This document shows positions 25,059 through 33,725 of a DNA stretch of 33,725 bases, in pieces (the first letter of the stretch is position 1; the number at the start of each line of letters is the position of its first letter). A model generated the notes under the pieces. That model saw nothing but the letters and a program-made list of their open reading frames with translations. It made no database searches and had not been told where the DNA came from. Both the position numbers and the translations under genes were made by a program. Origin of the DNA: Actinomycetota bacterium (lineage in GTDB: Bacteria > Actinomycetota > Geothermincolia > Geothermincolales > RBG-13-55-18); assembly GCA_013178005.1 (NCBI GenBank), contig JABLXL010000041.1, forward strand, positions 1 to 33,725, in the 5' to 3' direction.

Positions 25059-26006
25059 TCACGCCCCTCCGTCGGATTCCGACCCGCGGTAGACGGCCAC
25101 CTGGCCCGGTGGGAGATCCCGCGCTCCCCGCATGGCTTCCACGGCGCAGGCATAGAGCTTCTCCGGGAAGCGTACCTCCTCCGGGAAGGAGGCCAGCCCC
25201 CAGAGGAACGACGGCGGCTCTGCGCCCCCCGACTCCACCAGCTCCCGTTGGAAATAGCCGCTCAGCCTCTCGGCCATCACCTTTCCCCCACGCCATCCCG
25301 TCTCCGGAAGCAGCACCGCGAAGCTTCCCTCCCCCAGCCGGGCCACCACGTCACAGTCCCTGGTCATGCGCACCATCGCCGACGCCATGGCGCGCAGGAG
25401 GTCCAGTGTCCGCTCCGCGCCCTCGGAGGCGAGCACGTCGGCGTAGTTTCCGATCTCGAAGAGCACCAGGGTTATGTCGTGCCCGTAACGCACCGAGCGC
25501 CGCAGCTCCTCGATCATGCGGCCGTGGAAGTAGCTCTTGTTGTAGATGCCAGTGTCGCGATCCCGCAGGGGATTTTCCATAATCTCCCTGGAATGCTCGT
25601 AATGGTAAGCGGAGGCGGACGCCTGCATCATGAGGTCGAAACAGCCGTTGAGGCGTTTCTCCAGGTGAAAGTCCACCACGTACTTGAGGTCCACCTGCTC
25701 GCGGAAGAGGTTCCAGAACTCGTTGCGCATGATGACATGTTCCTGCACCAGCTCCTCGATGGAATACCCCTGCTGCCTGCGCTGCCTCCCCAGCTCCTCC
25801 GCCACGGCGTAGGCCTCGCCGCCTGGCTCGAACCGCTGGGAGAAGTCCTCGTCGTCCACGGCGGCGATGAGGGAGGAGGCCAGCCTCTCCATCCTCTCCC
25901 CCGCCTCGCCCTCGGTTACCTGCACGTGCGCCGGGAGGGGCAGGCGTTGCAGCTCCTGTTTCCACCGCTCCATGAGGAGGTCCGCCCGTTCCTGCAGCGC
26001 CGCCAT
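25059..26006 (-). CDS. Degenerate GGDEF-domain protein with RsbR-like N-terminal helical domain
   Basis: Likely signalling or scaffold protein. Seen: an N-terminal helical region with GRQRRQQGYSIEELVQEHVI, typical of RsbRD-like sensor domains, then RDRDTGIYNKSYFHGRM, the start of a GGDEF domain. The catalytic GGDEF loop reads RLGEGSFAVLLPE (GEGSF at about 225-229). The metal/GTP residues E-F are altered to S-F, so diguanylate cyclase activity is unlikely. Length is 315 aa. ATG 26006 follows GGGGG by 6 bases. It is directly followed by the phosphoesterase. It may bind nucleotide or act as a receptor. Confidence 0.8.
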   Translation of the reverse strand: MAALQERADLLMERWKQELQRLPLPAHVQVTEGEAGERMERLASSLIAAVDDEDFSQRFEPGGEAYAVAEELGRQRRQQGYSIEELVQEHVIMRNEFWNLFREQVDLKYVVDFHLEKRLNGCFDLMMQASASAYHYEHSREIMENPLRDRDTGIYNKSYFHGRMIEELRRSVRYGHDITLVLFEIGNYADVLASEGAERTLDLLRAMASAMVRMTRDCDVVARLGEGSFAVLLPETGWRGGKVMAERLSGYFQRELVESGGAEPPSFLWGLASFPEEVRFPEKLYACAVEAMRGARDLPPGQVAVYRGSESDGGA

Positions 26007-26071
26007 GGTTGTCCCCCTTTCTCTCAAGCGATCACTCTCTCAGGCGAGCGCACCGACACATGGCCTTACCA

Positions 26072-26950
26072 TCAGGAGATTATCTTCGAGATGGGCAGCT
26101 CGATGATGTCTTCGGCTCCCTTTTTCACCAGCTCCGGGATGAGCAGGTTGATGCCCTTCTTCTCCACCACGCTCTCCACGGCGTAATAACCCTCGTCGTG
26201 CAGCCTAGACAGGGTCGGGGCTTTCATGGAAGGCAGGACCTTCACCGCTTCCTCCAGGTTCTTTTCCGCCACGTTGAACTTGATAAGCACCTTACCGCGG
26301 GCGTTCATGGCCCCCAGGATAAGGAGCCGCAGCTCCTCCATGAGGCCCCGCTTCTCGGGATCGGCGTGGCTCTCGCGGTTGGCGATCAGCCGCGTGGTGG
26401 ATTCGAGAACCGTGTCGATGATGCGCAGCCCGTGCTTGCGCAGGGTGCCGCCGGTCTCGGTCAGCTCCACCACCGCGTCCGCCATCTCCGGTATCTTGGC
26501 CTCGGTGGCTCCGTAGGAGAGGTAGATGTTGGCTCTTATTCCCAACCCCTCGAAGTAGTCCGCGACCAGGTTGGGGTATTCGGTGGATACCCGGACCCCT
26601 TCGGGCAGGTCCCCGGGCGCCTGGTAGGGAGAGTCGCCCGCCACCGCCAGCACCACGCGCACGATGGTCCCCACCGCCGTCTTGGTATAGGGGAGGTCCG
26701 CAATTTCCACCACGTCGGCGCGGGATTCCCTTATCCAGTCGTACCCGGTGATGCCCAGGTCGAAGAAGCCGTCCTCCACGTACTTGGGGATCTCCTGGGG
26801 GCGCAGTATGCGCACCTGGTCGATGCGGGGATCCTCGATGACGGCGTGGTATTCGCGGTCGCCGCTCCTGCGCACCGCGAGGTCGGCGTCGCGCAGTATC
26901 TCCAGGGTGGTGTTCTCCAGGCTGCCTTTGGGGATGACCAGCTTGAGCAT
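26072..26950 (-). CDS. hisG: ATP phosphoribosyltransferase HisG, long form
   Basis: First step of histidine synthesis: joins ATP and PRPP. Seen: LVIPKGSLENTTLEIL, VRILRPQEIPKYVEDGFFDLGITGYDWI, ADLPYT, STEYPNLVADYFEGLGI, ELTETGGTLRKHGL and a C-terminal region (GKVLIKFNVAEKNLEEAVKVL) typical of the ACT-like histidine-sensing domain. At 292 aa it is the long, self-contained form, so no HisZ partner is needed. Feedback inhibition by histidine is expected from the family. GAGAGGAGAG precedes ATG 26950. hisC is in another operon about 2 kb away; other his genes are absent. Confidence 0.96.
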   Translation of the reverse strand: MLKLVIPKGSLENTTLEILRDADLAVRRSGDREYHAVIEDPRIDQVRILRPQEIPKYVEDGFFDLGITGYDWIRESRADVVEIADLPYTKTAVGTIVRVVLAVAGDSPYQAPGDLPEGVRVSTEYPNLVADYFEGLGIRANIYLSYGATEAKIPEMADAVVELTETGGTLRKHGLRIIDTVLESTTRLIANRESHADPEKRGLMEELRLLILGAMNARGKVLIKFNVAEKNLEEAVKVLPSMKAPTLSRLHDEGYYAVESVVEKKGINLLIPELVKKGAEDIIELPISKIIS

Positions 26951-26983
26951 CTCTCTCCTCTCTCCATATCCGGCTTGCTCTTC

Positions 26984-27343
26984 CTATATTCCCTCTTCGT
27001 CCTTTTCCTCCAGCTTGCGGCCGTACTGGTCCTTGAGCCGGTAATTGTCGTCCTCGCTCGTGAAGCCGATGTCTATCTCCAGTACCCGACCCCTGCCTCC
27101 AAGCGACCTTATCTTGTGCAGCCCCATGGCGGGCACCATGAACTCCTCCCCTTCTCCCGGGAGGTAAACCTTGTCGCCTATGGTGACCTCGAGGCCTTCG
27201 TCCAGTATTATCCACATATCGTCACGCAGCTTGTGGTAATGCAGGCTGGTTTCCTCGCCCGCCTCCACGGTAATAAGCTTCACGGTGCAAGGCTGGTTGA
27301 CGGCGTATGCCTTGATGCTCCCCCATGGCTTTTCTATGAGCAT
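26984..27343 (-). CDS. Cupin, mannose-6-phosphate isomerase type II-like
   Basis: Small metal-binding beta-barrel. Seen: IEKPWGSIKAYAVNQ, SLHYHKLRDDMWIILDEGLEVTIGD and GLHKIRSLG. These match the cupin part of bifunctional mannose-1-phosphate guanylyltransferase/isomerase (ManC/ManA type II): H-x-H, an acid (D for E) and a final H. Here only the cupin is present, 119 aa. ATG 27343 is preferred to an upstream TTG (27382) that has no better site. It is the first gene of the cupin-hisG-GGDEF-phosphoesterase unit. Its link to histidine synthesis is not obvious. Confidence 0.82.
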   Translation of the reverse strand: MLIEKPWGSIKAYAVNQPCTVKLITVEAGEETSLHYHKLRDDMWIILDEGLEVTIGDKVYLPGEGEEFMVPAMGLHKIRSLGGRGRVLEIDIGFTSEDDNYRLKDQYGRKLEEKDEEGI

Positions 27344-27382
27344 GATCCTACTTCCCTTCACTATCACGCGCGGACTCCCCAA

Positions 27383-27546
27383 GGCCAGACAACGCTTACC
27401 GCAACATCGCTTTGCGGAACCCGACCTTGTCCGCTACTCCTTATACTCGACGCGGAAGCCCCGCTCGCGGGATAGCCTTCCCGCACTTTCTCCGCGTGAT
27501 TTTTATCAGTATAATACCAATTCCGGCCGTCGGCGTGCCCATCCGG
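27383..27546 (-). promoter_or_regulatory. Leader of the cupin-hisG operon with extended -10
   Basis: TGG-TATTAT (27511-27519, minus) fits an extended -10 promoter, giving a leader of about 160 nt. Within the leader CCGCAA and TTGCGG can pair (6 bp, 7-nt loop), as can GCGGA/TCCGC. These could form alternate structures as in an attenuator, but no leader peptide with histidine codons was found. Confidence 0.4.
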
Positions 27547-28428
27547 TCAGTTCCTCACCCGGCGCGGCGCTATGCAGCCCTCCGCGCTGCCGTGCCCACG
27601 GGGTCGCCTGGACGCCAGCCACCGCAATATATCTTGCTCCCTTCCCGCGAGTTCCGTGTGGCCCGCCCCCTCCACGAGCATGAATTCCGCCCTATCCCCG
27701 AGGATTTTCAGTATGGCGTCGAGGTCTTCTCGCGCGTAGAAGGCCTCGTTCTCCGCGTGCACCACCAGCAGGGGGATATGGGGAAAACGCGCCGCCGCCT
27801 CCACGGGAACGGGACCGCCCTCGTTGACGGCGCGGAAGCGCGCCCCGAGGAAGCGCAGGAACAGCGACCAGAACGGCAACAAGCGGCGGTAGGGATCGAT
27901 GTCCGGCAGCGTGGGAGGTGCGCCCACGGTCACCACCGCGTCCAGGCTCCCGTCAAGCGCGGCGATGAGAAAGGAGGCCATGCCGCCCAGGGAGAAGCCC
28001 ACCGCCCCCACCCACGCGTATCCCCGACCCCGCACCTCGCGCACCACCGCCCGCATGTCCTCCAGCGGACCGCGCAGGCTCATCTCCAGCCTGCCCGAGC
28101 TCCCGCCGTGACCCCGGAAGTCGAAGGTGAACACGTCGAAGAACGACGCCGCGGCCTCCGCGAGATCCACCAGGGGAGCGTAACGCTGCCCGGTGACCGC
28201 CGGGTGGGCGACGATGAGCGCCGCGCCGCCCTCGCCCCTTATGTGCCTAACCGATACCTCCACGCCGTCCGTGGTCTTTACCCTGAACCCCGCCCAGGGA
28301 AGCCGCGGGTCGCGTCTCGGCATCATCGCCGACCTCCAGCGATACAGCCCGGCCGTCGCGGCCAGGACGGCCGCCGCGCAGAACGCGCCGGCGTGGGCAA
28401 TCCGCGTCTTCGGCCTACCGCCGGCCAT
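27547..28428 (-). CDS. Alpha/beta hydrolase, membrane-anchored
   Basis: Serine hydrolase of unknown substrate. Seen: a membrane-like helix near the N-terminus (HAGAFCAAAVLAATAGLYRW), then ALIVAHPAVTGQRYAPLV (oxyanion region), FDFRGHGGSSGRL, nucleophile elbow GFSLGG, an acid in VVHAENEAF and GHTEL with the catalytic His. The helix suggests a membrane-bound or exported protein. Length is 293 aa from ATG 28428. Starts at 28497 (GTG) or 28575 (GTG) are possible, adding a basic stretch. No clear site decides. No function can be named. Confidence 0.82.
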   Translation of the reverse strand: MAGGRPKTRIAHAGAFCAAAVLAATAGLYRWRSAMMPRRDPRLPWAGFRVKTTDGVEVSVRHIRGEGGAALIVAHPAVTGQRYAPLVDLAEAAASFFDVFTFDFRGHGGSSGRLEMSLRGPLEDMRAVVREVRGRGYAWVGAVGFSLGGMASFLIAALDGSLDAVVTVGAPPTLPDIDPYRRLLPFWSLFLRFLGARFRAVNEGGPVPVEAAARFPHIPLLVVHAENEAFYAREDLDAILKILGDRAEFMLVEGAGHTELAGREQDILRWLASRRPRGHGSAEGCIAPRRVRN

Positions 28429-28786
28429 CGCCTTCGTCCCAACTCCAGTTTTCTCGCGCTCCCTGTCGTTACTTCCCCTGCTCCGCTTCACTCCTTCACC
28501 CCATGCCCTTCTCGTCTCCGGGATCAGTGACGTCTTCCATACCGGTTGAACAGCGGTTAAACCCTCCCTATGCACGCCTTCGCGTTTCCTTGCCCGCCTC
28601 CCTGATTATCCCATAACGGGGAAGAAAAGGGTGTTCTTCGGGTCACGGCAACGAGTGGTAGGGAGGATGCCGGTGGCGCGGAGGCTATGAGGTCGTCGTG
28701 GACCAGGCAACGGCATGCAGACGGCGCGCCCGCCGCGCGCCGTCCTGGGCCGTAATGCGGCCTCGAGAAGAGCCGCCCATCGCAGC
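28429..28786. other. Region between mutase small subunit and hydrolase, with strong hairpin
   Basis: If the hydrolase starts at 28428, this holds its leader. A perfect 10-bp inverted repeat (GACGGCGCGC at 28720-28729, GCGCGCCGTC at 28735-28744, 5-nt loop) stands behind the mutase stop, with a second 5-bp hairpin (GGCCG/CGGCC) near 28749. Neither has a T-tract, so they are probably 3'-end stabilisers or rho-type boundaries. A GATAAT on the minus strand near 28604 is a weak -10. Confidence 0.45.
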
Positions 28787-29218
28787 TCAGCCCGAGGCGG
28801 CCTTCTCCTTCGCCGCGCTTCCGGCCGCCAGCCCGCGGATAAAGGATGCGATTTCCTCCAGGTCGCTGCCGGGCCCGAACACCGCCCTGATCCCCATGGC
28901 CTTGAGGGCCTCGGCGTCGCCTGGCGGCAGGATGCCCCCCACGATCAGGGGTATATCGCGGGTGGCCTCGTTTTGCTGCATGGCTTGGAATATCTTGGGG
29001 ATGATGGTCATGAGCCCGCCGGAGAAGATGCTGATGCCCACCACGTCCACGTCCTCCTGTATGGACATCTCCACCACCTCCTCCGGGGTGATACGCAGGC
29101 CGCCGTAGAGCACCTCCATGCCCGCATCCCGCAGCGCCTTCCCCACCAGCTGTATGCCCCGGTTGTGGCCGTCAAGGCCCGCCTTGGCCAGCAGTACCCT
29201 GATAGGTTTCCCCTCCAT
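28787..29218 (-). CDS. B12-binding small subunit of acyl-CoA mutase
   Basis: Carries adenosylcobalamin for the mutase. Seen: VLLAKAGLDGHNRG with the DxHxxG motif (Asp16, His18, Gly21); His18 should ligate cobalt. VDVVGISIFSGGLMTIIP and IVGGILPPGD follow, the usual flavodoxin-like fold. Length is 143 aa, the separate small-subunit form known from archaea and some bacteria. It follows the large subunit by 85 bases, with an imperfect stem (GCGTCC/GGACGC) between them. Confidence 0.93.
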   Translation of the reverse strand: MEGKPIRVLLAKAGLDGHNRGIQLVGKALRDAGMEVLYGGLRITPEEVVEMSIQEDVDVVGISIFSGGLMTIIPKIFQAMQQNEATRDIPLIVGGILPPGDAEALKAMGIRAVFGPGSDLEEIASFIRGLAAGSAAKEKAASG

Positions 29219-29303
29219 AGTCTAAACCCCTTTTACGAACTCGACTTGCGTCCTACGCTTCACCAAACGTTGGACGCTACCCGAAAACACATGGCATGTC
29301 GCG

Positions 29304-30992
<1,689 letters not shown>

Positions 30993-31047
30993 GGCGACAG
31001 CCCCCTTGGCTTAAATACACGAGATTTTCCCATAGACAGCCGAAGTT

Positions 31048-31077
31048 ATTTTATTCATGGTGTATTTATAATGTCAA
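31048..31077 (-). promoter_or_regulatory. Promoter of the acyl-CoA mutase operon
   Basis: TTGACA (31072-31077) and TAAAAT (31048-31053) are 18 bases apart on the minus strand, close to sigma-A consensus. It lies about 50 bases before the large-subunit ATG and in AT-rich DNA. It is divergent from the GH3 gene. Confidence 0.7.
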
Positions 31078-31097
31078 GATTAACTTTAGTAATAGTG

Positions 31098-31440
31098 TAC
31101 ATTATTCATCGCGTCTGGTAGGTGTAGTCGAGCCATCTTCGTGCTTGAGGGAGATAAGGCCGCCGCCCCCGCGTTTCCTGGCGTTGCCGAGCGGGCGTCT
31201 CGGCTGCTCGGTCCGTTGTTGTTATAATCATCGCGCATGCAAGGCATGGTCGAAGCCATCGTCGTACCCATGAAAGATGAACGGACGCTCCGGCGTTTCC
31301 TTGCGTTGCTGGGCAAGCGCACCAGCCGCTTGGCCTGTTATAATCATCGCGCCTGGAATGCATGGTCGAAGCCGTCGTCGTACCCACACTGAAGAGATGC
31401 CGCTGCACGGCGTTTCCTTGTATTGCCGAGCGAATCAGAA
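31098..31440 (+). repeat. Tandem repeat, about 116 bp, three copies, with promoter-like elements
   Basis: Matching landmarks recur at a 116-bp step: GTTATAATCATCGCGC at 31221 and 31337 (a decayed TACATTATTCATCGCG at 31098), CATGGTCGAAGCC at 31245 and 31361 (decayed at 31124), and GGCGTTTCCTTG in each. Period is not a multiple of three, so it is not coding. The two clear copies contain TGT-TATAAT, an extended -10 on the plus strand (31220-31228 and 31336-31344). They lie 130-250 bases before the GH3 gene, so they may be duplicated promoters. A role as a degenerate mobile unit is also possible. Confidence 0.75.
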
Positions 31441-31471
31441 CGCATCACGGTAAGTCAAGGGGAGGTAGATT

Positions 31472-33571
31472 ATGGACGCGGGAACGAACGGCCGCGGAGA
31501 GGATGCCTGGAACTCCGTGCTCAAGGCACAAGGGGAAGAGCGCGAGAAGCGCATAGCGGAGCTCGTCTCCTCCATGTCCCTGGGCGACAAGATACGCGAG
31601 ATGTCGGGGACCACGAACCTCTTCAAGCAGTTGTACATGGTTCTGCATTACAACAAGTTCCCCTTCCTGGCTGGCGGCAACCGGCGCCAGGGCATACCGC
31701 CCATAAGGTTCACCGACGGGCCGCGGGGCGTGGCCCTGGGCAACTCCACCTGTTTCCCCGTCTCCATGGCCAGGGGATCGAGCTGGGACAGGGAGCTGGA
31801 GGAGCGTATCGGGGAGGCCATGGGCGTAGAGGCAAGGTCACAGGGATCGGACTTCTTCGGGGGGGTATGCGTCAACCTCCCGCGCCATCCCGGCTGGGGC
31901 AGGGCGCAGGAGACCTTCGGGGAGGACCCTTACCTCGTGGGGGAGATGGGCGCGGCACTGGTCAGGGGACTGCGCAAACACGTCATGGCGTGCGTGAAGC
32001 ATTTCGCCTGCAACAGCATCGAGGAATCGCGCTTCTATGTCGATGTGCGGGTGGGCGAACGCCCTTTGAGGGAGGTGTATCTTCCCCACTTCAAACGCTG
32101 CCTGGACGCGGGCGCGGCCGCGGTGATGAGCGCGTATAACCGGGTGAACGGAGAGTACTGCGCCCACAACCGTCACCTCCTGCGCGACATCCTCAAGGGC
32201 GAGTGGGGGTTCAAGGGGCCGGTGATGTCGGATTTCCTCTGGGGCACGCGGGACACGGTCAAAGCCGCCCTCGGGGGCTTGGATATCGAGATGCCCTTGC
32301 GCATCCATTTCGGCCGCAAGCTGAAAAAAGCGGTGCGGGACGGAAGGGTTCCCGAATCGCTCATCGACGAATCGGTGACCAGGATCCTTCGCGTCAAGGC
32401 GGCCTACGCCGAGGCGGGAGATCGCGCCCGCTACTCCCGCGAATGCGTGGCGTGCGGGGAACACCGGGCGCTGGCGCTGGAATCCGCGCGTAAATCCATG
32501 GTCTTGCTCAAGAACGAGGGCGGCCTCCTTCCCCTGGATCGAGGCTCCATCAAGAGCCTGGCAGTGATCGGAAAACTGGCGGACATGCCCAATATCGGAG
32601 ACAAGGGAAGCAGCCGGGTCAGGCCTCCCTACGTGATAACGCCCCTGCAAGGCATACGCGACCTGGCGGGAGAGGTAGAGGTGCGATACCACGACGGGTC
32701 CGACCCCGGGCAGGCGGCTGCCGTCGCCGCAGGGTGCGACGCCGCCGTGGTGGTGGTCGGCTTCACGGGTAAAGACGAGGGGGAGTCCATACCTTACATG
32801 AAGGGGGTAGGGGGCGACCGCGAGGACCTCTCCCTGCGCGCCGAGGACGTCTCCCTCATCGCTTCCGTCGCCGGGGCGGTCGAGCGATGCGTGGTGGTGG
32901 TGGAAGCGGGGTCCGCCTTTCTTACCGCGGGGTGGAGGGATAAGGCGGGAGCCATCCTGGTGGCGTGGTACCCGGGCATGGAGGGCGGCAGGGCCCTGGC
33001 CGAGATCGTCTTCGGCGAGGTCAATCCCAGCGGCAAGCTCCCCGTCACCTTTCCCGAAGACAACGGCCAGCTCCCCTATTTCGACAAGCGCGCGCGATCC
33101 ATCGAATACGGGTACTACCACGGTTACCGCCTCTTCGACAAGGAGGGCATGGAGCCCGCCTTCCCCTTCGGCTTCGGGCTCAGCTACACCGAGTTCGTCT
33201 ACTCCAACCTGCGGCTGAGCGCGGGGGTCCTGGAGGATGGCGGCTCCATCACCGTCAAGGCGGACGTGACCAACGAGGGGGAACGTGCCGGAGAGGAGGT
33301 GGCGCAGCTTTACGTGTCCTGCCCCGCCAAGGCGATCGACCGGCCTCTCAAGGAGCTTAAGGGCTTCGCCCGTCTTCGCCTGGAACCCGGGGAGACCGGC
33401 ACGGCGTCCTTTGAGCTCAAGACGGAGGACCTCGCCTACTACGACGAGGAATCCTCCTCCTGGCGCATGGAAGAGGGGTCCTATACCGTCCTCGTGGGCT
33501 CGTCCTCGCGCTCCGGCGACCTGCCTCTCTCCTCTACCTTCACCTTCAGGAAGTCAGGCACCGGATCGTAA
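31472..33571 (+). CDS. Glycoside hydrolase family 3 (beta-glucosidase-like)
   Basis: Retaining glycosidase. Seen: PPIRFTDGPRGVALG, GGVCVNLPRHPGWGRAQETFGEDPYL, CVKHFACNS (KH, 176-177), MSAYNRVNG, VMSDFLWG with nucleophile Asp254, then the C-terminal GH3 domain (LALESARKSMVLLKNEGGLL) and an FnIII-like end (VTNEGERAGEEVAQLYV). Length is 699 aa. No signal peptide, so cytoplasmic, acting on imported sugars. GGGGAGG precedes ATG 31472. Only plus-strand gene in the window. Sugar specificity is not fixed by sequence; beta-glucosidase is the common activity. Confidence 0.95.
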   Translation: MDAGTNGRGEDAWNSVLKAQGEEREKRIAELVSSMSLGDKIREMSGTTNLFKQLYMVLHYNKFPFLAGGNRRQGIPPIRFTDGPRGVALGNSTCFPVSMARGSSWDRELEERIGEAMGVEARSQGSDFFGGVCVNLPRHPGWGRAQETFGEDPYLVGEMGAALVRGLRKHVMACVKHFACNSIEESRFYVDVRVGERPLREVYLPHFKRCLDAGAAAVMSAYNRVNGEYCAHNRHLLRDILKGEWGFKGPVMSDFLWGTRDTVKAALGGLDIEMPLRIHFGRKLKKAVRDGRVPESLIDESVTRILRVKAAYAEAGDRARYSRECVACGEHRALALESARKSMVLLKNEGGLLPLDRGSIKSLAVIGKLADMPNIGDKGSSRVRPPYVITPLQGIRDLAGEVEVRYHDGSDPGQAAAVAAGCDAAVVVVGFTGKDEGESIPYMKGVGGDREDLSLRAEDVSLIASVAGAVERCVVVVEAGSAFLTAGWRDKAGAILVAWYPGMEGGRALAEIVFGEVNPSGKLPVTFPEDNGQLPYFDKRARSIEYGYYHGYRLFDKEGMEPAFPFGFGLSYTEFVYSNLRLSAGVLEDGGSITVKADVTNEGERAGEEVAQLYVSCPAKAIDRPLKELKGFARLRLEPGETGTASFELKTEDLAYYDEESSSWRMEEGSYTVLVGSSSRSGDLPLSSTFTFRKSGTGS

Positions 33572-33580
33572 GGCAAGAGC

Positions 33581-33602
33581 GGTTTTCCGGCGTTTTCAGC
33601 CG
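33581..33602 (+). terminator. Weak hairpin behind the GH3 gene
   Basis: CCGGC and GCCGG pair around a 7-base loop (GTTTTCA) ten bases behind the stop. No T-tract follows, so a rho-independent terminator is only possible. Confidence 0.25.
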
Positions 33603-33725
33603 GGCGGGCACCGACCCGGGGCAGTGATCGCGTGAAGGCGCCGTCATTGAAAAGGGGCCGATATGCCGCCTTTAACCCCTGCCGCCTGGTTCGCCGCCAC
33701 TTGCCGGGCGGCCACCGACGCGGGG
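33599..33725 (+). repeat. Imperfect 23-base direct repeat, 104 bases apart, at window edge
   Basis: GCCGGGCGGGCACCGACCCG (starting at 33599) recurs as GCCGGGCGGCCACCGACGCG (starting at 33703), 21 of 23 bases matching over the full length. The second copy ends at the window edge, so it may be part of a longer repeat. It follows the GH3 stop. Confidence 0.4.

Noticed and set aside
25059-26006. Active diguanylate cyclase
   Set aside because: The GGDEF loop reads GEGSF, lacking the acidic catalytic residue.
31086-31408. Small minus-strand proteins in the repeats
   Set aside because: Their repeated parts change frame because the period is 116. No ribosome site fits.
31098-31440. CRISPR array
   Set aside because: Only about three long imperfect repeats, no short constant repeat with variable spacers, and no cas genes.

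Overview
The window is GC-rich (start codons ATG, GTG and TTG are all used) and is dominated by one long minus-strand division and cell-wall (dcw) cluster. Reading along the minus strand, the order is mraZ, a putative 33-residue ORF, rsmH, ftsL-like, ftsI, murE, murF, mraY, murD, ftsW, murG, murC, murB, ddl, ftsQ, ftsZ. There is no ftsA. MurE carries a DNPR motif, pointing to meso-diaminopimelate in the peptidoglycan. A missing ftsA, high GC, this gene order and a B12-dependent acyl-CoA mutase suggest an uncultured, deep-branching member of the Actinomycetota. That placement is an inference, since no rRNA is present.

Region by region: bases 1-127 are the 5' end of a class C group II intron, inserted just behind the ftsZ terminator. 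Bases 208-18618 are the dcw cluster. Its genes mostly overlap by 1-14 bases, so it probably works as one transcript that begins at an mraZ promoter with four MraZ boxes spaced exactly 10 bp apart (18713-18747). ftsZ has an additional promoter of its own with a long purine-rich leader (about 1270-1975). Bases 18996-21533 hold two glycosyltransferases, one resembling glucosylglycerate synthases. Bases 21750-23896 hold a D-2-hydroxyacid dehydrogenase and a HisC-type aminotransferase. Bases 24284-27343 hold a metallophosphoesterase, a degenerate GGDEF protein, long-form HisG and a cupin. Then come an alpha/beta hydrolase (27547-28428) and a two-subunit acyl-CoA mutase of the methylmalonyl-CoA mutase family (28787-30992). 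A 116-bp tandem repeat that carries promoter-like elements (31098-31440) precedes a cytoplasmic GH3 glycosidase, the only plus-strand gene (31472-33571).

The dcw genes together make lipid II (MurB-F, Ddl, MraY, MurG) and the septal machine that polymerises it (FtsW, FtsI, FtsQ, FtsL, FtsZ). The most unusual observations are: (1) ftsQ appears to begin about 635 bases upstream of its first clean ATG and to encode a very basic, repeat-containing cytoplasmic tail, interrupted by a 1-nt deletion in one repeat copy; (2) the acyl-CoA mutase has lost two substrate-binding residues of true methylmalonyl-CoA mutase; (3) the group II intron sits at the ftsZ terminator; (4) the four-box MraZ operator; (5) a GGDEF domain with a destroyed signature; (6) repeated promoter-like units upstream of the GH3 gene.
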